Assembly (NCBI GenBank): GCA_945871945.1
Contig: CAMBXY010000023.1
Location: forward strand, 1 to 14,185
Direction: 5' to 3'
Length of the DNA: 14,185 bases
Source of the DNA: Bordetella parapertussis
GTDB lineage: Bacteria; Pseudomonadota; Gammaproteobacteria; Burkholderiales; Burkholderiaceae_C
Part shown: positions 1-8,656 of the stretch, in pieces
Layout: every line of letters starts with the position of its first letter
Numbering within the stretch: position 1 is the first letter of the stretch
Made by a program: the position numbers and the translations under genes
The notes under the pieces: generated by a model
What the model was told of the DNA's origin: nothing
Database searches by the model: none
The model's input: only the letters and a program-made list of their open reading frames with translations

Positions 1-551
1 CCTTTGCCGTCCACCTCTTGGCGAAAGTTAAGCAACTGCTCCTCTGTCAAGCGCCCTTCTAAAAAAGCCCGCGCATACACGCCAGGCGACACATGGCCTT
101 GTATGTAGAGCAAATCGCCGCCGTGATGCTCGTTTTCCGCATGCCAAAAGTGGTTGAAACCCGCACCAAACATGTGCGCCAAGGAAGCAAAAGAGCCGAT
201 ATGGCCACCCAAGTCGCCGCCATCTACAGGGTTGTGGCGATTGGCTTTCACCACCATGGCCATGGCGTTCCAGCGCATATAAGCACGCAAGCGCTCTTCA
301 ATTTCTATATTCCCTGGGCAACGCTCTTCTTGGTCGGGCTCAAGGGTGTTGACATAGCCGGTGTTGGCCGAAAACGGCATGTCTATGCTGTTTTCACGGG
401 CATGTTCAAGCAACTGCTCTAATAAATAGTGGGCTCGCTCAGGTCCCTCAGCTTGTATGACAGCAGATAAAGCATCAAGCCATTCGCGGGTTTCTTGGCT
501 GTCGCTGTCGTTGATGGCGAAGGTACGCAAGGGTTCGGTTTGAGCGGCCAT
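1..551 (-). CDS. aceE: Pyruvate dehydrogenase E1 component (homodimeric type), N-terminal part
   Basis: This is the thiamine-diphosphate-dependent E1 subunit of the pyruvate dehydrogenase complex, which decarboxylates pyruvate and passes the acetyl group to the lipoyl domains of E2. Only the first 183 codons are here; the gene runs off the left edge, and the family is near 900 residues. Visible are GGDLGGHIGSF (residues 111-121) and IQGHVSPGVYARAFLEGRLT (150-169). They line up with the E. coli AceE segments carrying His106 and His142, here His117 and His153. The ATG at 551-549 has a good Shine-Dalgarno (AGGAG) about 8 nt upstream. It is transcribed divergently from the histidine kinase gene, and the gap holds an inverted repeat about 26 nt before the start codon. 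The antisense open frame at 93-422 is a shadow. The assignment is secure. Confidence 0.97.
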   Translation of the reverse strand, partial: MAAQTEPLRTFAINDSDSQETREWLDALSAVIQAEGPERAHYLLEQLLEHARENSIDMPFSANTGYVNTLEPDQEERCPGNIEIEERLRAYMRWNAMAMVVKANRHNPVDGGDLGGHIGSFASLAHMFGAGFNHFWHAENEHHGGDLLYIQGHVSPGVYARAFLEGRLTEEQLLNFRQEVDGK

Positions 552-576
552 GGTGTCTCCTGATAGTGCATTGATT

Positions 577-593
577 ATGCGAAAGTGTCGCAT
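577..593. promoter_or_regulatory. Inverted repeat upstream of aceE, candidate operator or leader hairpin
   Basis: The sequence ATGCGA-AAGTG-TCGCAT is a perfect 6-bp inverted repeat with a 5-bp spacer, 26 nt upstream of the aceE ATG. On the aceE strand it overlaps a -10-like CATAAT (579-574). The nearest -35-like TTGCTG (605-600) is 20 bp away, longer than ideal, so the promoter itself is uncertain. The repeat could be an operator for a dimeric repressor of aceE or a short hairpin in its mRNA leader. It does not resemble the E. coli PdhR site as I know it. The symmetry is seen directly; the role is inferred. Confidence 0.45.
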
Positions 594-695
594 GTTTTGC
601 AGCAAATTTCAAATAGTGCTTATTGATTTCTTAATGTGAAATTTTAAGCTTGCGCTGGTGTTTTTTGGGACGGCAGTGCCCTAAACTCAAGCACG

Positions 696-3209
696 ATGTT
701 CATTCAAAAAATCTCTGTTCTGATAAAGCCTTTGACACGTAGCTGGGTGGCTTGGTGGAAAAAACAAACTCCTTATAGCCAAGACCGCGTTGCTCTGTTA
801 GCGCCCATGAGCGCGGTGGCTATTTTTCTTTTGACCATTATCAGCAGCGTAGGCTATTTACGTTACGAAGAGATGGAGCGAGAGCAAGAGAGCGTTCAAC
901 GCGACTTGGAATATGCCAACCAAAAAATGCGCTTGCATTTGCTCGAACAACAAGAGCAAATGATGAAATTGGCTAGCGATGTGAGCAACGACAAATTGAG
1001 TGTGATGGACTTTAATGACCAATCGACTGATTTGATCAAACGTTACCCCGAAATTTCAGCCATCTCTTGGGTGGATGAATACCGTCGCCTTCGATCTCGC
1101 GCAGCCAGCAGCAGCTCAGACCTGTTGCGTTTAGGCCATCAAGCGGCATGGCTAGATCACCCAGAAACCGAAGACACGTATTTGTTAGCCAAAGAATTGC
1201 GTCAAGCTATTTTTTCGCCTCCCATCACCATCAAAGCGCAAGACAAGATGGGCCTGTCTGACACGCAGGTCCAATTGCATATTCCGATGACCAGCAACAA
1301 CCATTTCAAAGGCGTTGTGATGGTGGAATATTCGGTCGACGGCTTATTGCGATTTAGCATTCCGCCAGAAATCACCTCCCGACATGCGGTGGCCTTGGTC
1401 GACGGAAAAAACACCTTGCTCGCTGGCCAAAGCATCAAGCCACGTTCTGGCTTGTGGGAAATGTCCCCGTGGGAGTCCAAGTCCTATGAATTCATCGTCC
1501 CTATCTCCACCATCGGCAACAGCTTGCAGTTGCGCGCACAAGCCTATCGAACATCGCAAGTTTTGATTGGCAGCGGACTTTTTTGGTTGGTGCTGATACT
1601 GAGCGGCATGACCACCTGGATGTTGATAGGGACTTGGCGACATACCCGCCGTCGCCTGCAAGCCCAACAAGCCTTGACCACAGAGACCAATTTTCGCCGT
1701 GCCATGGAGAACTCCATTCTCACCGGAATGCGCGCCATGGACATGAATGGCCGCATCACCTATGTGAATGCAGCTTTTTCCCAAATGACCGGTTGGAGCG
1801 AAGCAGAACTGGTGGGTTCGAACTCACCCTTCCCCTATTGGCCGGATGAAGACCGTGAAATGCTCAACACCAAACTCAGTGACCAACTCCATGGACGCAC
1901 CACGTTGAGTGGATTTCAAATCAGAGTCAAGCGCAAAAATGGGAGTATTTTCGACGCTAGGTTGTATGTATCCCCTTTAATCGATGCGGTGGGTCAGCAA
2001 ACTGGATGGATGACCTCCATGACCGACATCACCGAGCCCAACAAAATCCGCGAACAACTGTCGGCTTCGCACGAGCGTTTCACCACCGTGCTAGAAGCAC
2101 TTGATGCCTCGGTGTCTGTCTCGCCCTTGGGAAGTTCAGAACTGCTGTTTGCCAACAAGCTCTACCGCCAATGGTTTGGCAACAAAGGACATGGCCATCT
2201 TGAACTGATCACCCAAGCCGGTTCGCTGCCATTACATGCGAGCCAAGACATAGACAGCGTAGACGATATGGTTGGCATGCCCACGCACAACCTGACCCAA
2301 GCCCAGACTGAAAACGCCGAGGTCTATGTTGCCGAGTTGCATAAGTGGCTTGAAGTCAGAACCCGCTATTTCAACTGGGTGGACGGCAGGCTTGCGCAAA
2401 TGGTCATCTCCACCGATATCACCGCCAGAAGATTGGCCCAAGAGCAAGCGGCATTGCAGGCCGAGAGGGCGCAAAACGCAAGCCGCTTGATCACCATGGG
2501 CGAAATGGCCTCCAGTGTGGCGCATGAACTCAACCAACCCCTGACGGCGATAGCCAACTATTGCAACGGCATGCTCACGCGCTTGCAAGGCAATCAAATC
2601 AGCGAAGAAGAACTCAAAGTTGCACTTGAAAAAACTTCGCGCCAAGCCCAGCGTGCGGGGCAAATCATTCAGCGCATCCGCAGTTTTGTCAAACGCAGTG
2701 AAACCAACCGGGTGAACTCTTTCATCGCCCCTATCGTGGCCGAAGCCGTTGAACTGGCCGACATCGAACTGCGCCGCCGACAAGTCAGACTCAGTTTGTT
2801 TGTCTCCGAGCGTTTAGCGCAATTGCATGTCGACCCGATTTTGATCGAGCAAGTGCTCATCAATCTTTTGAGAAATGCTGCCGAGGCCATAGAGTTTGCC
2901 CAACGGCCGAATGACCAACGCCATGTTGAATTACAAGTGGTCCCTAAAACCATAGAGGGGCAGGACGTGGTTGAATTTTCTGTCAGCGATACCGGCCCTG
3001 GAATGAAGGCCGAAGTCATCGAAAGAGTCTTCGAAGCTTTTTACACCACCAAAAATGATGGCATGGGCATAGGCTTGAATTTATGCCGAACCATCATTGA
3101 GTCTCACCACGGCCGTATGACTGCAGAGAACATTTACAATGGAAAATTGACAGTAGGTTGTCGTTTTTCGTTTTGGCTCCCAGCCAGTAAAACTTTGATA
3201 CCCCTGTAA
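696..3209 (+). CDS. Membrane PAS-domain sensor histidine kinase, DctS-like
   Basis: This 837-residue inner-membrane sensor kinase probably phosphorylates the regulator encoded 27 bp downstream. In order it has a short cytoplasmic N-terminus, TM1 (about 33-54), a charged coiled-coil-like stretch (56-95), a periplasmic sensor region to about 285 that I cannot assign, TM2 (about 289-311), PAS1 (330-447), a more divergent PAS2 (455-578), a phosphoacceptor helix with SVAHELNQPLTAI (His610), and an ATPase domain. The ATPase domain shows the N box (N727), DTGPGM (765-770), FEAFYTTK (779-786) and GMGIGL (789-794). PAS1, with FPYWPDED and GWMTSMTDIT, resembles DctS C4-dicarboxylate sensors as I recall them, but no dicarboxylate transporter gene is adjacent, so the ligand is open. 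No clear Shine-Dalgarno precedes the ATG. A TAAACT at 682-687 would put transcription start about 2 nt before it. The in-frame codons just upstream offer no better start. Confidence 0.9.
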   Translation: MFIQKISVLIKPLTRSWVAWWKKQTPYSQDRVALLAPMSAVAIFLLTIISSVGYLRYEEMEREQESVQRDLEYANQKMRLHLLEQQEQMMKLASDVSNDKLSVMDFNDQSTDLIKRYPEISAISWVDEYRRLRSRAASSSSDLLRLGHQAAWLDHPETEDTYLLAKELRQAIFSPPITIKAQDKMGLSDTQVQLHIPMTSNNHFKGVVMVEYSVDGLLRFSIPPEITSRHAVALVDGKNTLLAGQSIKPRSGLWEMSPWESKSYEFIVPISTIGNSLQLRAQAYRTSQVLIGSGLFWLVLILSGMTTWMLIGTWRHTRRRLQAQQALTTETNFRRAMENSILTGMRAMDMNGRITYVNAAFSQMTGWSEAELVGSNSPFPYWPDEDREMLNTKLSDQLHGRTTLSGFQIRVKRKNGSIFDARLYVSPLIDAVGQQTGWMTSMTDITEPNKIREQLSASHERFTTVLEALDASVSVSPLGSSELLFANKLYRQWFGNKGHGHLELITQAGSLPLHASQDIDSVDDMVGMPTHNLTQAQTENAEVYVAELHKWLEVRTRYFNWVDGRLAQMVISTDITARRLAQEQAALQAERAQNASRLITMGEMASSVAHELNQPLTAIANYCNGMLTRLQGNQISEEELKVALEKTSRQAQRAGQIIQRIRSFVKRSETNRVNSFIAPIVAEAVELADIELRRRQVRLSLFVSERLAQLHVDPILIEQVLINLLRNAAEAIEFAQRPNDQRHVELQVVPKTIEGQDVVEFSVSDTGPGMKAEVIERVFEAFYTTKNDGMGIGLNLCRTIIESHHGRMTAENIYNGKLTVGCRFSFWLPASKTLIPL

Positions 3210-3226
3210 TGGCCACGCTGGCCCTT

Positions 3227-3230
3227 GGAG
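3227..3230 (+). promoter_or_regulatory. Shine-Dalgarno deciding the response regulator start
   Basis: GGAG lies 6 nt before the ATG at 3237. The upstream TTG at 3225, which would lengthen the protein by four residues, overlaps this same ribosome-binding sequence and has no better one of its own. The ATG is therefore preferred. Confidence 0.75.
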
Positions 3231-3236
3231 CTTGAT

Positions 3237-3860
3237 ATGAGTTTGATTCCCAAAAAAGGCAATGTCTATGTGGTCGATGATGACGAGGCGGTGCGCGACT
3301 CACTACAGTGGTTACTCGAAGGCAAAGACTACCGCGTACGTTGCTTTGACTCGGCAGAAACTTTTTTAAGCCGCTATGACCCACGTGAAGTGGCTTGCCT
3401 GTTGGTTGACATCCGCATGCCAGGCATCTCTGGTCTAGAGTTGCAAGACAGATTGGTGGAGCGCAAGTCCCCCTTGCCTATTGTTTTCATCACCGGCCAT
3501 GGGGATGTACCCATGGCGGTCAACACCATGAAAAAAGGCGCAATGGATTTCATCCAAAAGCCTTTCAAAGAAGATGATTTAGTCAGCCTGGTCGAGCGCA
3601 TGCTTGACCAAGCCCGCGAATCCTTCAGCGACTCCCAAACCGCTGCCAACCGAGACGCCCTCATGGCCAAGCTCACCACCCGCGAAGCGCAAGTGCTAGA
3701 GCGCATCGTGGCCGGTCGTTTAAATAAGCAAATTGCCGATGACTTGGGCATCAGCATCAAAACCGTAGAAGCACATCGAGCCAACATCATGGAAAAGCTC
3801 AATGCCAATACCGTCGCCGATTTGCTGAAAACTGCGCTGGGTCAAACTGCCAAAGTTTGA
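3237..3860 (+). CDS. FixJ/DctR-type response regulator (REC + LuxR-type HTH)
   Basis: This 207-residue DNA-binding regulator is the likely partner of the kinase just upstream. The receiver domain (about 8-125) has the acidic triad D14-D16, phosphoacceptor Asp58 in LLVDIRMPG, Thr86 in FITGHGDVPMAV and Lys108 in QKPF. The VPMAV and KKGAMDFIQKPF segments are typical of the FixJ/TtrR/DctR group. The C-terminal LuxR-type helix-turn-helix covers about 146-200 and includes LTTREAQVLERIVAG and GISIKTVEAHRANIMEKL. The gene starts 27 bp after the kinase stop and is closed by a rho-independent terminator, so the two form a bicistronic unit. By family it should bind as a dimer after phosphorylation; its targets cannot be read from the window. 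Confidence 0.93.
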   Translation: MSLIPKKGNVYVVDDDEAVRDSLQWLLEGKDYRVRCFDSAETFLSRYDPREVACLLVDIRMPGISGLELQDRLVERKSPLPIVFITGHGDVPMAVNTMKKGAMDFIQKPFKEDDLVSLVERMLDQARESFSDSQTAANRDALMAKLTTREAQVLERIVAGRLNKQIADDLGISIKTVEAHRANIMEKLNANTVADLLKTALGQTAKV

Positions 3861-3876
3861 ATCTATTTCCCTGACC

Positions 3877-3902
3877 GCCCGCTTTTTTTGCGGGCTTTCT
3901 TT
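3877..3902 (+). terminator. Rho-independent terminator after the response regulator
   Basis: GCCCGC (3877-3882) pairs with GCGGGC (3890-3895) around a T7 loop, and TTTCTTT follows. It begins 16 bp after the regulator stop codon and ends 11 bp before the folD ATG. It therefore separates the two-component pair from folD while lying in what would be the folD leader. Confidence 0.85.
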
Positions 3903-3913
3903 GTGAGTTTTTT

Positions 3914-4774
3914 ATGTCTGCACAACTGATGGATGGCAACGCACTGTCCCAACAAATGCGAGTGGATTTTTCTGCTCGTACCCAATCTCTTATCAGCCAA
4001 GGCACCACCCCGGGCTTGGCGGTCATCTTGGTGGGTGACAACGCCGCTTCGCAAGTCTATGTGCGCAACAAAGTCAAAGCCTGCGAGCAAGTGGGCATAC
4101 GCTCGGTACTGGAAAAATACCCCGAACATCTCAGCGAAGCAGACTTGCTAGACAGAGTCGACAAGCTCAACCACGACCCCAGCATCCATGGCATCTTGGT
4201 TCAGTTGCCACTGCCAGCGCACATCGACGCGGACAAGGTCACCGAGGCCATTTCAGCAGCCAAGGATGTTGATGGTTTTCATGTCGCCAATGCCGGCGCT
4301 TTGATGACAGGTTTGCCGTGTTTTTGGCCTTGTACGCCACATGGCTGCATGAAAATGCTCGAGAGTATTGGCTACAACCTCAAGGGCAAACACGCAGTGG
4401 TGATTGGCAGAAGCAATATTGTGGGCAAACCCATGGCTTTGATGCTGTTACAAAAAAACGCCACGGTGACGATTTGCCACAGCGCAACTGCAGACCTCAA
4501 GCACCACTGTTTGCAAGCCGATGTCATTGTGGCCGCTGTGGGCAAACGCAATGTACTGACCGCCGACATGGTCAAACCCGGCGCTGTGGTGATTGATGTG
4601 GGCATGAACCGCGACGACGCGGGAAAGTTGTGTGGCGATGTCGACTTTGAGGGCATAAAGCAAGTGGCGGGCTACATCACCCCCGTACCTGGTGGGGTTG
4701 GCCCCATGACCATTACCATGCTACTGTCCAACACCTTGGATTCAGCCCAACAGTCCCTAACTGTAAACACATGA
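3914..4774 (+). CDS. folD: Bifunctional 5,10-methylene-THF dehydrogenase / methenyl-THF cyclohydrolase
   Basis: FolD interconverts 5,10-methylene-, 5,10-methenyl- and 10-formyl-tetrahydrofolate in the cytoplasm, with NADP(H) as the usual cofactor. At 286 residues it has normal family length. The folate-site motif [17 protein letters not shown] carries Tyr49 and catalytic Lys53. VQLPLP (96-101), KDVDGFH (117-123), the nucleotide-binding GRSNIVGKP (165-173) and [12 protein letters not shown] (255-266) are all present. The ATG is set by the family N-terminus (xAQLxDGNAL). Only a weak GTGAG serves as ribosome-binding site, and a terminator hairpin lies directly upstream. The stop codon overlaps the next start as ATGA, suggesting translational coupling to the oligopeptidase. 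Confidence 0.97.
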   Translation: MSAQLMDGNALSQQMRVDFSARTQSLISQGTTPGLAVILVGDNAASQVYVRNKVKACEQVGIRSVLEKYPEHLSEADLLDRVDKLNHDPSIHGILVQLPLPAHIDADKVTEAISAAKDVDGFHVANAGALMTGLPCFWPCTPHGCMKMLESIGYNLKGKHAVVIGRSNIVGKPMALMLLQKNATVTICHSATADLKHHCLQADVIVAAVGKRNVLTADMVKPGAVVIDVGMNRDDAGKLCGDVDFEGIKQVAGYITPVPGGVGPMTITMLLSNTLDSAQQSLTVNT

Positions 4775-6801
4775 TCAACCCCCTACTCGATTTCTCTGGA
4801 CTGCCCCGCTTCAACGAAGCCCGCCCCGAACACATTGCGCCAGCGATGACGCAATTGCTGTCGCAAGCTGAAACGGCCATGGCGCAAGTTACCAGCGCTG
4901 ACTTCCCCGCGGATTGGTCATCGATTGCCAAGGTACTCGATACCTGCACCGAACAACTGGGCCGTGCTTGGGGTATGGTCGGTCATCTGCAAAGCGTGGT
5001 TGACACCCCCGAGCTCAGAGCCGCTTACAACGCGGAGTTGCCCCGCATCACCGACTTCTTCACCCGTCTGGGCGCCAACGAAGCGCTGTATGCCAAATAC
5101 AAGGCCATCGCTTTGGCCAGTTTGAATCAAGAGCAGTCACGTGCGCATACCTTGGCCTTGCGTAATTTTGTGTTGTCGGGTGCAGAGCTTGTGGGTCCTG
5201 CCAAGGTGCGCTTTGCTGTCATTCAAGAGCGAATGGCAGAAATCAGCCAATTGTTCAGTGAGCATGTGCTGGACGCCACCGACGCTTGGAATGTGCTCGC
5301 CCAAGAGCCAGAAGTGCAAGGTGTGCCAGAAGATGTCTTGCAAGCTGCGAAAACTGCAGCGCAAGCAGAGGGACAAACGGGCTACAAACTTACGCTCAAA
5401 ATGCCTTGTTATTTGCCCGTGATGCAATACGCCCACAGCAGCGATTTGCGTGAGAAGCTCTACCGCGCCCATGCCACCCGTGCCTCCGCCGAGTTTTCTC
5501 ATCCGCAGTTCGACAACAGCGCATTGCTGACTGAGATTTTGCAATTGCGCCAAGAAGAAGCTGGTCTGTTGAGCTATGCCAACCACGCTCAAGTCTCTTT
5601 GGCCAGCAAGATGGCCGAGTCGCCCAATCAAGTCATGGATTTCTTACGCGACTTAGCCCGCAGAGCCAAGCCCTATGCAGAAAAAGATTTGAATGAAATG
5701 CGTGACTTCGCCCGCACCGAGCTCGGTATGGCGGACCCACAAGCGTGGGACTGGACCTTTATTGGCGAAAAGCTCAAGCAAGCGCGCTACAACTTCAGCG
5801 AGCAAGACATCAAGCCCTATTTCACAGCACCCAAGGTGATGGCGGGTTTATTCAAAATTGTGGAAACCTTGTTTGAGGTGAGTATTCGCCCCGACACTGC
5901 ACCGGTATGGCATCCCACCGTCGAGTTTTACCGGATAGAGCGCCACGGCCAGTTACTGGGACAGTTCTACCTTGACCCCGGCGCCAGAAGCGGCAAACGC
6001 GGCGGCGCATGGATGGACGATGTGCGTGCGCGTTGGTTGCGCCCCGACACCGCTCAACTGCAAACCCCTATCGCCCACTTGGTCTGCAACTTCGGCGAAG
6101 GCGTCAATGGTCAACCGCCTCTGCTCACCCACGACGATGTCATCACCTTGTTCCACGAATGTGGCCACGGCCTACACCATATGCTCACCCAAGTCGATGA
6201 ACGCGACGTCTCCGGCATCAGTGGGGTGGAGTGGGATGCGGTAGAACTGCCCAGCCAATTCATGGAAAACTTCTGTTGGGAGTGGTCGGTGTTGCGCCAC
6301 ATGACGGCGCATGTACAAACTGGTGAACCCCTGCCACGCGACATGTTCGACAAAATGTTGGCTGCGAAAAACTTTCAAAGCGGCTTGCAAACTTTGCGTC
6401 AAATTGAGTTTTCTTTGCTCGATATGCGCTTGCACACAGAACCCGAGCGTTGCAACGATGTGCTGGCGGTGTTGCAAGAAGTGCGTGATGAAGTGGCGGT
6501 GTTGCACCCGCCTTCATGGAACCGCATGCCTCACTCCTTCAGCCATGTGTTCGCGGGGGGGTACGCTGCCGGTTACTACAGCTACAAATGGGCAGAGGTT
6601 TTAAGTGCTGATGCTTACGCTGCTTTTGAAGAAACCGCTGCACCCGATGGCACGCCCTCGGTCGATACCGGTCGACGCTACAGGCAAAGCATTTTGGAGC
6701 GCGGTGGCAGTCGCCCCGCCATGAGTTCCTTTAAAGCCTTCCGTGGACGCGAGCCCTCTTTAGACGCTTTGATGCGCCATCAAGGCATGGCCAGTCAGTA
6801 G
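4771..6801 (+). CDS. prlC: M3-family zinc metallopeptidase, oligopeptidase A
   Basis: This is a cytoplasmic thimet-type oligopeptidase that cleaves short peptides, including degraded signal peptides in E. coli. At 676 residues it is close to E. coli OpdA. The zinc motif HECGH is at 462-466. The third ligand is Glu492 in [14 protein letters not shown], the expected distance downstream. Further family blocks are [19 protein letters not shown] and, near the C-terminus, [19 protein letters not shown] with the substrate-contacting Tyr/His cluster. The start overlaps the folD stop by ATGA. The 3' end overlaps the end of the convergent rpiA by 7 bp. No truncation or missing catalytic residue is seen. 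Confidence 0.94.
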   Translation: MINPLLDFSGLPRFNEARPEHIAPAMTQLLSQAETAMAQVTSADFPADWSSIAKVLDTCTEQLGRAWGMVGHLQSVVDTPELRAAYNAELPRITDFFTRLGANEALYAKYKAIALASLNQEQSRAHTLALRNFVLSGAELVGPAKVRFAVIQERMAEISQLFSEHVLDATDAWNVLAQEPEVQGVPEDVLQAAKTAAQAEGQTGYKLTLKMPCYLPVMQYAHSSDLREKLYRAHATRASAEFSHPQFDNSALLTEILQLRQEEAGLLSYANHAQVSLASKMAESPNQVMDFLRDLARRAKPYAEKDLNEMRDFARTELGMADPQAWDWTFIGEKLKQARYNFSEQDIKPYFTAPKVMAGLFKIVETLFEVSIRPDTAPVWHPTVEFYRIERHGQLLGQFYLDPGARSGKRGGAWMDDVRARWLRPDTAQLQTPIAHLVCNFGEGVNGQPPLLTHDDVITLFHECGHGLHHMLTQVDERDVSGISGVEWDAVELPSQFMENFCWEWSVLRHMTAHVQTGEPLPRDMFDKMLAAKNFQSGLQTLRQIEFSLLDMRLHTEPERCNDVLAVLQEVRDEVAVLHPPSWNRMPHSFSHVFAGGYAAGYYSYKWAEVLSADAYAAFEETAAPDGTPSVDTGRRYRQSILERGGSRPAMSSFKAFRGREPSLDALMRHQGMASQ

Positions 6802-7478
6802 CGCAGTGTTTGCACCCCTTGCGGGGTGGCAAGCAAACAAATATCGGCTTTTTGAAACGCAAAAATGCCTACAGTCACCACGCCTGGCCATTGGCTGATG
6901 CGCGCCTCTTGCGCCAAAGGGTCTGCGAGCTTCAAGCCATGCACATCCAAAATATGCTGTCCGTTATCGGTGACCAGCACCTGCCCCTCGCGCATGCGCA
7001 AAACAGCTTGTCCACCGATATGGGCGAACTCGCGAATCATTTGAGGCACCGCCATCGGAATAACTTCCACGGGCAAGGCAAAGGCGCCCAAGACATCAAC
7101 CCGCTTGCTTTGGTCCACGATGCACACAAACTGCTGGGCTTGGGCCGCCACTATTTTTTCTCGCGTGAGCGCAGCACCGCCGCCTTTGAGCATGCAGCCT
7201 TGGCCATCAATCTCGTCTGCGCCATCGATGTAGACCGCCAAAGTCTCGATTTGTGACAAATCAACCACCTTGATGCCCAAACTTTGCATGCGCTGGGTAG
7301 AGGCCAACGAACTGGAGACCGCGCCAAGAATGGGAATCGCGCTTTGGGCCAGCGCATCAATGAAAAAATTGACTGTTGAACCCGTGCCCACACCTATCCA
7401 AGTGTGGGCCGGCACATAAGCCAAAGCGGCTTGGGCAACTTGTGCTTTGAGGGCGTCTTGGCTGGAGAGTTGGCTCAT
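6795..7478 (-). CDS. rpiA: Ribose-5-phosphate isomerase A
   Basis: This enzyme interconverts ribose 5-phosphate and ribulose 5-phosphate in the non-oxidative pentose phosphate pathway. The 227-residue protein has the phosphate loop GVGTGST (29-35), DGADEID (85-91), and [11 protein letters not shown] (98-108) with the catalytic-base glutamate at 107. Lys125 sits at the conserved DQSK position. An open frame reaches back to 7520, but the ATG at 7478 has AAGGAA about 10 nt upstream and matches the family N-terminus, so the shorter form is chosen. The gene is divergent from pyrD and convergent with prlC. Confidence 0.96.
   Translation of the reverse strand: MSQLSSQDALKAQVAQAALAYVPAHTWIGVGTGSTVNFFIDALAQSAIPILGAVSSSLASTQRMQSLGIKVVDLSQIETLAVYIDGADEIDGQGCMLKGGGAALTREKIVAAQAQQFVCIVDQSKRVDVLGAFALPVEVIPMAVPQMIREFAHIGGQAVLRMREGQVLVTDNGQHILDVHGLKLADPLAQEARISQWPGVVTVGIFAFQKADICLLATPQGVQTLRY
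6810..6832. other. Strong hairpin at the convergent prlC/rpiA 3' ends
   Basis: TTGCACCCC and GGGGTgGCAA form a nine-pair stem with one bulged G and a TTGC loop. It starts 8 bp after the prlC stop and lies inside the last codons of rpiA. Neither strand has a U-run after it, so it is not a canonical intrinsic terminator. It may protect or pause the 3' end of prlC mRNA, or simply reflect codon choice in rpiA. Confidence 0.4.
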
Positions 7479-7518
7479 CGGTGACAATTCCTTTTTTAAA
7501 TCAGAATGCCAATTATCC

Positions 7519-8595
7519 ATGTCCTTGCTGCCCTACGCCTTGCTTAGACCGCTGCTGTTTCAATTAGACGCTGAAGCGGCTCACGATGCCACCTTGGCCC
7601 TGTTGGCGGCCACCCAGCACAACCCATTGAAGTATTTGTATCAGCAGTCGCGCATTGAAGACCCTGTAGAGATGGCCGGCTTAAAGTTCCCCAACCGCAT
7701 TGGCTTGGCTGCCGGCTTAGATAAAAACGCACACTGCATAGACGCATTTGCAGCCATGGGCTTTGGTTTTGTCGAGGTGGGCACTGTCACACCCTTAGCG
7801 CAGTCAGGCAACCCCAAGCCGCGCATGTTTCGCTTATCTGCTGCACAGGCCTTGATTAACCGACTCGGGTTCAACAACCATGGTCTAGAGAGTTTTATAC
7901 GCCATGTGCAGCTCGCACGCTTTCGCAATGGTGCTGTGCGTCCGATGTTGCTGGGACTCAATATTGGCAAAAATGCAGTTACTCCCATAGAGCGTGCTGC
8001 CGACGATTACCTCACCTGCTTGCACGCCGTCTACCCCTATGCCGACTATGTGACTGTGAACATTTCCAGTCCCAATACGCAAAATTTACGCAGCCTGCAA
8101 AGCGATGCCGCCTTGTCTGGCTTGCTGAGTTTGCTTGATGAGGCACGCGCACAACTGGCACACACGCACCAAAAACATGTCCCTGTTTTTATCAAAGTTG
8201 CCCCCGACTTGGATGACTTGCAACTCGAGCAACTGTGCGCCACCTTAAAAACCCACTGCATGGTCAATGGACAGACCAAAGACCAAGCTTGGGGCGTGAT
8301 TGCCACCAACACCACCCTGTCTCGCGAAGCTGTAAAAAATATGCCCCATGCACAGGAGACAGGTGGTTTGTCGGGCGCGCCCCTCAAGCAAGCAAGCAAC
8401 CGCGTGATTACGGCTTTGCGCCGCGCCATGGGCGCGGACTTTGCGCTTATTGGAGTGGGTGGCATCCTCAGCGCACAAGATGCGATTGACAAAATTCAAG
8501 CGGGCGCCAACGCAGTTCAAATTTACACAGGCTTGATTTACCAAGGGCCTGCACTGGTGAAAGAAGTAGCCCAAGGTTTACGAAACAGGGCTTAG
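7519..8595 (+). CDS. pyrD: Dihydroorotate dehydrogenase (quinone), class 2
   Basis: PyrD oxidises dihydroorotate to orotate with FMN and passes electrons to membrane quinones, the fourth step of pyrimidine synthesis. The 358-residue protein keeps the N-terminal helical [14 protein letters not shown] segment of membrane-associated class 2 enzymes. [10 protein letters not shown] (61-70), the catalytic-serine loop NISSPNT (181-187), IKVAPD (225-230), [12 protein letters not shown] (282-289) and the FMN-phosphate motif IGVGGI (311-316) are all visible. The frame is open back to 7447, but an extension would lie over the rpiA start and has no family support, so ATG 7519 is used. No clear Shine-Dalgarno is seen. 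The gap to rpiA is 40 bp. Confidence 0.96.
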   Translation: MSLLPYALLRPLLFQLDAEAAHDATLALLAATQHNPLKYLYQQSRIEDPVEMAGLKFPNRIGLAAGLDKNAHCIDAFAAMGFGFVEVGTVTPLAQSGNPKPRMFRLSAAQALINRLGFNNHGLESFIRHVQLARFRNGAVRPMLLGLNIGKNAVTPIERAADDYLTCLHAVYPYADYVTVNISSPNTQNLRSLQSDAALSGLLSLLDEARAQLAHTHQKHVPVFIKVAPDLDDLQLEQLCATLKTHCMVNGQTKDQAWGVIATNTTLSREAVKNMPHAQETGGLSGAPLKQASNRVITALRRAMGADFALIGVGGILSAQDAIDKIQAGANAVQIYTGLIYQGPALVKEVAQGLRNRA

Positions 8596-8656
8596 CCTGG
8601 CCCTTAAACTTGCTTTGCTGGCACCCAAAGCCATTGCCCACAACCTTCACCACTTT

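Noticed and set aside
93..422. Plus-strand open frame of 109 codons at the left edge
   Set aside because: It is antisense to aceE, whose conserved motifs are unmistakable on the minus strand.
630..648. CTTAA...TTAAG repeat in the aceE-kinase gap
   Set aside because: The arms are 5 bp in AT-rich sequence, which is likely by chance.
2232..2783. Minus-strand open frame of 183 codons
   Set aside because: It lies wholly inside the histidine kinase gene and shows no family motif, as expected of an antisense shadow.
7447..7518. Longer pyrD start
   Set aside because: It would overlap the rpiA coding start and add residues not seen at the N-terminus of class 2 PyrD.
8615..8656. TTG start giving the exonuclease 14 more residues
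   Set aside because: No Shine-Dalgarno supports it, and the ATG at 8657 begins the part that looks like coding sequence. The start remains somewhat uncertain.
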